Assembly (NCBI GenBank): GCA_028697615.1
Contig: JAQVET010000047.1
Location: forward strand, 1-5,368
From: Minisyncoccota bacterium
Lineage (GTDB): Bacteria > Patescibacteriota > Minisyncoccia > Minisyncoccales > GCA-002788555
DNA: 5,368 bases
Direction: 5' to 3'
Shown: positions 1 through 4,348 of the stretch, one piece after another
Position numbering within the stretch: the stretch's first letter is position 1
Layout: each line of letters starts with the position of its first letter
Position numbers and translations under genes: made by a program
The notes under the pieces: model-generated
The model's database searches: none
Told to the model about the DNA's origin: nothing
The model's input: the letters and a program-made list of their open reading frames with translations, nothing else

Positions 1-759
1 TTTACTCCAAAAACAATTTTATTTTTAGATGTTTTTATTTTTACACTTTTGGTTATGTTATCAAGGGTAATTTTTATAGGACTTTTTAATTTAATACCAA
101 AAACACGCGAGGAGAAATATCAAAGAATTGATTTAAATAGTTTGGATGAGGAAAAAATTGAAGATATAAAAAAACCACGCTCCAAAATTTATTTAATTTC
201 CAAAAGAATTTTTGATTTATTTTTTGCTGTTTTTGGATTTATGATTTTTGCTGTTACTTTTCCGTTTATTGCTATTTTAATCAAAGTCACATCGCCAGGC
301 CCCATATTTTTTATTCAAGAAAGAGTAGGAAAAGATGGCAGGGTATTTAAAAACTATAAATATCGTTCAATGCATCATAATCCCAAAAAAGAAGAAAATA
401 AACTTTGGCGCGAAAAAGATAAAAATGAGATTACCTCATTTGGAAGATTTCTGCGCTATACCCATCTTGATGAACTGCCTCAAATTATAAATATTCTAAA
501 AGGTGATATAAGTTTTGTTGGTCCTCGTCCGGAATGGAAGGTTTTAGCAGAAATGTATGAAAAAGAAATTCCCTTTTATAATTTGCGCTATCTTGTTAAT
601 CCTGGTTTTACTGGCTGGGCACAAATTAATTATCAGGCATCTACCTCAATCGAGCAAGCAAAAGAAAAATTAGAATATGATCTTTATTATATAAAAAATA
701 GAAATTTTTGGTTTGACGTTTCTATCTTTTTGAGAAGCTTAAAGAAAATATTCGGGTAA
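1..759 (+). CDS. Polyprenyl-phosphate sugar-phosphate transferase (bacterial sugar transferase family), 5'-partial
   Basis: Transfers a sugar-1-phosphate from a UDP-sugar to undecaprenyl phosphate in the inner membrane, the first step of many surface glycans. The frame is open from base 1, so the start lies upstream; the TTG at 49 or ATG at 55 are internal codons. Numbering from base 1: a hydrophobic helix at about 6-29, preceded by TPKT as in the last N-terminal helix of this family; a charged linker at about 31-66; then the catalytic domain with KRIFD (68-72), a re-entrant helix at about 73-95, SPGPIFFIQERVG (98-110), KYRSM (120-124), LDELPQ with the Asp-Glu pair (156-161), GDISFVGPRPE (168-178) and PGFTGWAQINY (201-211). 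All hallmark motifs are intact. Odd: the linker is only about 37 residues, where WbaP/Cps2E-type proteins carry a nucleotide-binding-like domain of well over 100 residues. Family assignment is secure; the transferred sugar cannot be read from the sequence. Confidence 0.93.
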   Translation, partial: FTPKTILFLDVFIFTLLVMLSRVIFIGLFNLIPKTREEKYQRIDLNSLDEEKIEDIKKPRSKIYLISKRIFDLFFAVFGFMIFAVTFPFIAILIKVTSPGPIFFIQERVGKDGRVFKNYKYRSMHHNPKKEENKLWREKDKNEITSFGRFLRYTHLDELPQIINILKGDISFVGPRPEWKVLAEMYEKEIPFYNLRYLVNPGFTGWAQINYQASTSIEQAKEKLEYDLYYIKNRNFWFDVSIFLRSLKKIFG

Positions 760-762
760 AAT

Positions 763-820
763 CAATTAAAGAATTAAAGTATTAACGCATTAAAGAATTG
801 TTTACGATTTAATAAAATTA
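763..820 (+). repeat. Left arm of inverted repeat around the four-helix-bundle gene
   Basis: Outer part 763-799 pairs with 1250-1286 (position i with 2049 minus i; mismatches at 764, 788 and 796, G-U at 771 and 780). Inner part 800-820 pairs with 1212-1233, with mismatches at 808, 809 and 814 and an extra T at 1228. The inner part reaches the first base of the start codon at 820, so a folded transcript would bury the start region of the enclosed gene. Confidence 0.75.
764..795 (+). repeat. 8-bp tandem repeat, AATTAAAG type, four units
   Basis: Four consecutive 8-mers: AATTAAAG (764), AATTAAAG (772), TATTAACG (780), CATTAAAG (788), followed by a partial unit AATTG at 796. The stretch begins five bases after the stop codon of the sugar transferase and forms most of the left arm of the inverted repeat. 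The reverse-complement version of the same unit lies downstream of the four-helix-bundle gene. Confidence 0.8.
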
Positions 821-1206
821 TGAAAATTAATAAATTTGAAAATTTAGATATTTGGCAAGAAAGTATAAACCTTACAAAAGAAATTTATTGTATTACTTCT
901 AAGGGGAAATTTTATAAAGATTTCAGTTTTAAAGATCAGATAAGGAGGGCTATAGTGTCGGTACCTTCTAATATTGCTGAAGGTTTTGAGAGGAATAATA
1001 ATAACGAATTTATAAGATTTTTACTAATATCAAAGGGTTCAATAGGTGAGTTAAGAACCCAATTTTACATCGCTTTAGAAATTGGCTACCTTTCTCAAGA
1101 AGATTTTAATGATTTAGATCAAAAATTTAAAAATTTATCAAAAAAGATCGGAGGTTTTATTAATTATTTAAAAAGAAAGAAAAAGAACGGAGATTTTATC
1201 CGTTAA
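820..1206 (+). CDS. Four-helix-bundle protein of the S23 / 23S rRNA intervening-sequence (IVP) family
   Basis: A small cytoplasmic protein of 128 residues, normal for this family (about 115-130). Recognised by family-typical motifs: FENLDIWQESINLTKEIY (6-23), KDFSFKDQIRRA (33-44), SVPSNIAEGFER (47-58), FIRFLLISKGSIGELRTQ (64-81) and a basic C-terminal helix ending in KRKKK (118-122). Four predicted helices cover about 9-26, 35-58, 62-89 and 94-120. Relatives are found inside 23S rRNA intervening sequences of Leptospira and Coxiella, as stand-alone genes, and as the Avd accessory protein of diversity-generating retroelements; the biochemical role of stand-alone members is not known. Nothing links it to glycan synthesis. 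ATG 820 gives the complete N-terminus; no Shine-Dalgarno precedes it. The stop codon lies inside an 8-bp repeat and the gene is enclosed by a long inverted repeat. No reverse transcriptase or variable repeat pair is seen, so a retroelement role is not supported here. Confidence 0.93.
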   Translation: MKINKFENLDIWQESINLTKEIYCITSKGKFYKDFSFKDQIRRAIVSVPSNIAEGFERNNNNEFIRFLLISKGSIGELRTQFYIALEIGYLSQEDFNDLDQKFKNLSKKIGGFINYLKRKKKNGDFIR

Positions 1207-1216
1207 TTCGTTAATT
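1201..1216 (+). repeat. Two 8-bp units CGTTAATT overlapping the stop codon
   Basis: CGTTAATT occurs twice back to back at 1201-1208 and 1209-1216. The first copy supplies the last sense codon (CGT, Arg128) and the TAA stop of the four-helix-bundle gene. The unit is a variant of the reverse complement of the AATTAAAG-type units upstream of the gene. Confidence 0.7.
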
Positions 1217-1286
1217 TAATTACCTCGTTAAACTTGTTTTAATAAGGTTAATGCTTTAATTCGTTAATGCTTTAATTTTTTAATCG
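1212..1286 (+). repeat. Right arm of inverted repeat around the four-helix-bundle gene
   Basis: Outer part 1250-1286 is the imperfect reverse complement of 763-799; inner part 1212-1233 is the imperfect reverse complement of 800-820; 1234-1249 has no partner on the left. The arm ends three bases before the ATG of the downstream glycosyltransferase at 1290, so it occupies the position of that gene's ribosome-binding region. A long T run after a GC stem is absent, so this is not an intrinsic terminator. Confidence 0.75.
1247..1286 (+). repeat. 8-bp tandem repeat, five units, inverted relative to 764-795
   Basis: Five 8-mers in register: GTTAATGC (1247), TTTAATTC (1255), GTTAATGC (1263), TTTAATTT (1271), TTTAATCG (1279). 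Read on the - strand they become CGATTAAA, AAATTAAA, GCATTAAC, GAATTAAA, GCATTAAC, matching the left-flank series CAATTAAA, GAATTAAA, GTATTAAC, GCATTAAA in the same order with about one substitution per unit. Confidence 0.8.
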
Positions 1287-1289
1287 TAC

Positions 1290-2357
1290 ATGCGTCTAGC
1301 TATTGATACACATTATTTTGAAGAAGGATTTGGGGGAATTCAAAGTTTTATTGAGTGGATTCTTTCTGATAAAGTTTTGGAAGAAATTTTAAAAGAAAAT
1401 GATATTGAAAAATATCTATTTTTTTATAATAGGACTGTTAATTTTAAAGATGTAAAATCTGAAAATTTAAATTTTTTATCAAAAAATAATTTTCCTAATA
1501 CAAAAATTTCAAAAATATCAAAGCTATTTAAAAAAATTTATTGGTTTTATTGGTTTAATTTTATTTTGCCCGTGAGAGTTAAAAAATACAAAATTGATAT
1601 TTTTTTATCTCCAAACCATTTTCTGCCTTTATTAAAATGTGCCAAAAAAGAAGTAGTCGTAGTTCATGATTTTGCTTGGCAAATTAACTCAAAATGGAAA
1701 AATTTAGGTTATAGGATTTATGCTATTTTTTTTCAAAAAATGTCTTTAGCAAGAGCAAATAAAATTTTAGTAATTTCTCAAAGTACCAAAAAAGATCTTC
1801 AAAAATTTTACAGTGTTCCTGAAAATAAAATTTTTCTTTTAAAGCCGAAAACACGAGAAATTTTTAAACCAAGGAAAAAGACAGATAAAAAAGTAAAAGA
1901 AGTTCAAAAAAAATATAATCTCCCACAAAATTTTATTTTATTTGTTGGACAGATTGAGGAAAGAAAAAATATTCCTGCATTACTTGAGATGATTAATAGA
2001 TTAAAGAATTCAAAGGTTAAAGAATTAATAAATTTGAAATTGGTAATAGTTGGAAATGTTGGTCCTGGTGGCAAGAAATATTTAAATGAGATTAAAAATA
2101 ATAAAAATATTTTATGGTTTAGAAATGTTGCTCAGGATGATTTACCTTATTTTTATAATTTAGCAAAAATATTTTTTATGCCAAGTTTTTATGAAGGATT
2201 GTGTTTTCCAGTTTTGGAGGCAATAAATTCAGGAATTCCAGTTATTACATCAAATACATCTTCTTTTCCAGAAGTTATTGGAAATAATGGTATAATGTTT
2301 TCTTCTAATGATTATAATAGTTTTTGCGAGGCGATTAAAAAAATAATAAGTGGTTAG
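1290..2357 (+). CDS. GT4-family (GT-B fold) glycosyltransferase, C-terminus short
   Basis: A cytoplasmic or membrane-associated retaining glycosyltransferase that would add a sugar from a nucleotide-sugar (often mannose in this group) to a lipid-linked acceptor. N-terminal GT-B half: MRLAIDTHYF with GFGGIQSF (13-20), SPNHFLP (107-113), VVVVHDFAW (122-130) and ISQSTKKDL (162-170). C-terminal half: FILFVGQIEERKN (215-227), LKLVIVGN (249-256), PSFYEGLCFPVLEAINSGIPVI (298-319), containing the EX7E pair Glu302 and Glu310, then SFPEVIGNNGIMF (325-337). ATG 1290 fits the family's N-terminal strand; there is no Shine-Dalgarno, since the inverted-repeat arm ends at 1286. Odd features: it stops at residue 355 just after the helix following EVIGNNG, where relatives continue for roughly 35-45 residues (last helices), and residues 237-248 are encoded by an 8-bp tandem repeat. 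It may be functional but is possibly slightly truncated. Acceptor and donor are unknown. Confidence 0.9.
   Translation: MRLAIDTHYFEEGFGGIQSFIEWILSDKVLEEILKENDIEKYLFFYNRTVNFKDVKSENLNFLSKNNFPNTKISKISKLFKKIYWFYWFNFILPVRVKKYKIDIFLSPNHFLPLLKCAKKEVVVVHDFAWQINSKWKNLGYRIYAIFFQKMSLARANKILVISQSTKKDLQKFYSVPENKIFLLKPKTREIFKPRKKTDKKVKEVQKKYNLPQNFILFVGQIEERKNIPALLEMINRLKNSKVKELINLKLVIVGNVGPGGKKYLNEIKNNKNILWFRNVAQDDLPYFYNLAKIFFMPSFYEGLCFPVLEAINSGIPVITSNTSSFPEVIGNNGIMFSSNDYNSFCEAIKKIISG
1991..2030 (+). repeat. 8-bp tandem repeat inside the GT4 coding region
   Basis: Five 8-mers in register: GATTAATA (1991), GATTAAAG (1999), AATTCAAA (2007), GGTTAAAG (2015), AATTAATA (2023). They resemble the AATTAAAG units at 764-795. 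The encoded peptide, about residues 237-248 (RLKNSKVKELIN), falls in the loop between the helix after FVGQIEERKN and the strand LKLVIVGN, a place where GT4 proteins tolerate insertions. The periodicity is visible, but A/T-rich coding sequence makes chance similarity easier. Confidence 0.5.
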
Positions 2358-2422
2358 ATGTATCTATTTAAATTTGTTATATTTTATTATTTAATTTTTA
2401 AATATTATTAAGATTTTAATTT
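2358..2422 (+). other. AT-rich intergenic gap
   Basis: The 65 bases are almost entirely A and T. They are the longest non-coding gap outside the inverted-repeat unit. No hairpin with a T run, no clear -35/-10 pair and no Shine-Dalgarno is distinguishable from the background. The gap could hold the eroded 3' end of the preceding GT4 gene, but neither alternative frame here encodes recognisable GT4 C-terminal sequence. Confidence 0.4.
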
Positions 2423-3139
2423 ATGAAATCAGTTGCTATTATTATACCTACACTAAACGAAGAGAAAAATATTGCCAATGCTATAAAAATAACAGAAGGG
2501 TTTATTAATAATAATGATTTTAAAAATTATACTACCAGATTATTTGTTGTTGACGGAAATAGTCAAGATAAAACTGTAAGTATTGTTAAAGACCTTAAAA
2601 AAGAATTTAATAATCTTTTTATTTTACAAACACATAAGGGGAGAGGCCATCAGTTAACTTATGCAATAGAAAATATTTTGAGTGATTATATTATTTATAT
2701 GGATTGCGATTTATCAACGCCAATAAGATTTTTATTACCAATGATGAAATCTCTTTTAAATTATGATATTGTTATTGGTTCAAGATTTTTAAAAGAAAGT
2801 AAAGCAAAGAGAAGTTTTAAAAGAAATTTTTTTGGCAGGTCTTATAGTATTTTAACAAGATTGTTATTTAAGACACCTTTTTTAGATTATCAATGTGGCT
2901 TTAAGGGTTTTCAAAGAAGTAAAATATTACCGATTTTAAAAAATGTAAAAGATAAAAATTGGTTTTGGGATACAGAAGTAATTATTAGATCTTATTTTAG
3001 CGGACTTTCTATTAAAGAAATGCCTATTGAATGGAAAGAGAGAGAAAATTCAAAAGTTAATGTTTTAAAAGATAGTTTTTTTATGGGTAAAAGTCTTTTA
3101 AAGTTATTTTTTGATTTTAAATTCCATAAAAATTTATGA
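2423..3139 (+). CDS. GT2-family glycosyltransferase, polyprenyl/dolichyl-phosphate mannose (or glucose) synthase-like
   Basis: Predicted to transfer a hexose from a nucleotide-sugar to a polyprenyl phosphate at the cytoplasmic face of the membrane, giving a lipid-linked sugar donor. The GT-A fold is clear: IIIPTLNEEKNI (6-17), VVDGNSQDKT (42-51), KGRGHQLTYAI (72-82), MDCDLSTP with the metal-binding DxD at 94-96, IVIGSRF (116-122), DYQCGFKGF (155-163), WDTEVIIR (182-189) and EMPIEWKERENSKV (199-212). The DxQCGFK and WKERENSKV signatures fit the Alg5/Dpm1 branch rather than polymerising GT2s. At 238 residues it is a bare catalytic domain, with no C-terminal GtrA-like or other membrane segments. 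ATG 2423 matches the conserved N-terminal strand. Its TGA stop overlaps the next gene's ATG (ATGA at 3136-3139), pointing to translational coupling with the GT-C enzyme that would consume its product. Mannose versus glucose specificity cannot be decided. Confidence 0.9.
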   Translation: MKSVAIIIPTLNEEKNIANAIKITEGFINNNDFKNYTTRLFVVDGNSQDKTVSIVKDLKKEFNNLFILQTHKGRGHQLTYAIENILSDYIIYMDCDLSTPIRFLLPMMKSLLNYDIVIGSRFLKESKAKRSFKRNFFGRSYSILTRLLFKTPFLDYQCGFKGFQRSKILPILKNVKDKNWFWDTEVIIRSYFSGLSIKEMPIEWKERENSKVNVLKDSFFMGKSLLKLFFDFKFHKNL

Positions 3140-4341
3140 TGCAAGTTTCTTCGTCAAAAAAGAAAGGTTTTAATATTTGGGTTTTTATTTTATTTTTATT
3201 TTTTTTTACTAGAATTATTTTAACTTTTTGTGGAATATATATTTTAAGTGAAAATAAAGAATTATTTTTTGAAAATTCACCCGATCCTTTATATAAAAAT
3301 ATTGATCAAAATTTTTTAAATAATCCATACAATCTTATTTTAACTACCTGGATTCACTGGGATAGTAGATGGTATCTTGAAATAGCTGAGAATGGCTATA
3401 CGATGCCTTCAAATGATAATACTGAAGCTCCCTGGGCTTTTTTCCCCTTATACCCAGCTTTAATAAAAATCTTTTCTTTTTTGTTTTTAGGGGACCTTAA
3501 ACTATCCGGACTTTTTGTTTCTAATATTTGTTTAATTTTAAGCGCTTATTTTTTATATAAATTAGTCTTAAAACATTGGAATTCTGAAAAATTAGCAAAA
3601 AATTCTGTTGTTTATCTTTTTTTATTTCCGGTTAGTTTTTTATTTTCATCTATTCTTAGCGAAAGTTTATTTTTACTTTTATCTCTTTTAACTTTTTATT
3701 TTTCTCAAAAGAAAAATTGGTTTTATGCTGGCGTGGTGGGTCTTTTTGCTTCATTAACAAGAAGTATTGGATGCTTACTTTTTATACCAATTTTATTTGA
3801 TTATTTTAAAAGTAAAAATTTTAAATTTAAAAAAATTGATTTTAAGATAGGGTATCTGTTTTTAATTCCCCTGGGAACATTGCTTTATTTTTCTTACCTT
3901 TATTTTTTAACAGGAGATTTTTTTACATGGTTTAATACGGAAAAAGCCGGATGGGGAATGGAATTTTCTTTCAAAAATTTTTTAATTTTTTTTAAAAATG
4001 GATTATTTAGTGGTACGTTTTATCCCGCCTTTAATGTTTGGTTTACTTTTTTAGTTTTAATAGTAGTATTTTTATCTTATAAGGAATTGGCACAAAAAGG
4101 ATTAGTTTCTTATTTTATTTTCTCTTTGGTTTTTATAATAGGACCAATTTTTTTTATTTCTAACCCTATATTTAGTCACAGTTTGCCAAGGTATTGTATC
4201 GTTGCTTTTCCTTTATTTATTTATTTTTCTCTTTTAAGCAAGAATAGTCAATTAATAGATACTGCTTTAAAAGTATTTTTTTCAATACTTCAGCTTTTTT
4301 TAATGGGACTTTGGTGTTTTTCTTCGTATTTTATAATATAA
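3136..4341 (+). CDS. GT-C multi-pass membrane mannosyltransferase, PIG-V-like
   Basis: An integral membrane glycosyltransferase of 401 residues that would use a polyprenyl-phosphate-linked sugar (mannose in the eukaryotic PIG-V relatives) on the outer face of the membrane. Family-like signatures: WIHWDSRWYLEIAENGY (72-88), with the acidic residue in the first large loop expected for GT-C catalysis (Asp76); AFFPLYPALIK (101-111); LSESLFLLLSLLTFY (174-188); GVVGLFASLTRSIG (199-212); and SLPRYCIVAFPLF (349-361). About nine to ten hydrophobic helices are visible, starting with 14-37 after a short basic N-terminus and including about 123-145, 157-173, 176-190, 196-222, 238-258, 299-315, 324-342, 352-368 and 378-399. 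It starts in the ATGA overlap with the GT2 gene; a second ATG follows immediately at 3139, so the true start may be either. The length is normal for bacterial members. Acceptor (glycan, lipid or protein) is unknown. Confidence 0.88.
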   Translation: MMQVSSSKKKGFNIWVFILFLFFFTRIILTFCGIYILSENKELFFENSPDPLYKNIDQNFLNNPYNLILTTWIHWDSRWYLEIAENGYTMPSNDNTEAPWAFFPLYPALIKIFSFLFLGDLKLSGLFVSNICLILSAYFLYKLVLKHWNSEKLAKNSVVYLFLFPVSFLFSSILSESLFLLLSLLTFYFSQKKNWFYAGVVGLFASLTRSIGCLLFIPILFDYFKSKNFKFKKIDFKIGYLFLIPLGTLLYFSYLYFLTGDFFTWFNTEKAGWGMEFSFKNFLIFFKNGLFSGTFYPAFNVWFTFLVLIVVFLSYKELAQKGLVSYFIFSLVFIIGPIFFISNPIFSHSLPRYCIVAFPLFIYFSLLSKNSQLIDTALKVFFSILQLFLMGLWCFSSYFII

Positions 4342-4348
4342 ATTTATT

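Larger units (their letters stand above)
763..1286 (+). mobile_element. Candidate IVS-like unit: S23/IVP gene bracketed by a long inverted repeat
   Basis: The outer arms 763-799 and 1250-1286 are reverse complements at 32 of 37 positions; two of the five mismatches become G-U pairs in RNA, so 34 of 37 can pair. Pairing resumes inward between 800-820 and 1212-1233, with a 16-nt bulge at 1234-1249 and one extra base at 1228. The only gene inside is the four-helix-bundle protein, the family encoded by intervening sequences of 23S rRNA genes, which are also closed by a terminal stem. Deleting the unit would leave a 6-nt gap between stop 757-759 and start 1290, like the tight spacing elsewhere in the operon. 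No target-site duplication is visible and no transposase or recombinase is encoded. That it moved as a unit is inference; the inverted repeat itself is directly seen. Confidence 0.4.

Noticed and set aside
49..57. TTG at 49 or ATG at 55 as the start of the sugar transferase.
   Set aside because: The frame is open to base 1 and the upstream residues TPKTILFLDVF continue a membrane helix typical of the family, so these are internal codons.
942..957. AAGGAGG followed eight bases later by an in-frame GTG inside the four-helix-bundle gene, looking like an internal start.
   Set aside because: The bases encode the conserved QIRRAIVSVP motif, and the 45 residues upstream match the family, so the start at 820 is preferred.
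820..1206. An Avd accessory gene of a diversity-generating retroelement.
   Set aside because: No reverse transcriptase, template repeat or variable repeat is present in the window, and the protein fits the broader S23/IVP family equally well.
763..1286. A remnant of a 23S rRNA gene hosting the intervening sequence.
   Set aside because: The flanks on both sides are intact protein-coding glycan genes with no rRNA sequence.
1206..1289. An intrinsic terminator after the four-helix-bundle gene.
   Set aside because: The T-rich bases belong to 8-bp repeats, there is no local GC-containing hairpin followed by a T run, and the pairing partner lies more than 400 bp upstream.
2358..2411. A 17-codon ORF (ATG 2358, hydrophobic peptide) between the GT4 and GT2 genes.
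   Set aside because: It is very short, made of low-complexity A/T codons, and has no initiation signal; expected by chance in such sequence.
3053..3075. GTTAATGTTTTAAAAG in the GT2 gene as another copy of the 8-bp repeat.
   Set aside because: It encodes the family-typical SKVNVLKD segment and shows no further 8-bp periodicity, so chance resemblance is more likely.
3815..3845. A/T-rich stretch with repeated TTTTAAA-like words in the GT-C gene as a repeat array.
   Set aside because: It is low-complexity Lys/Phe/Ile coding sequence without a consistent period.
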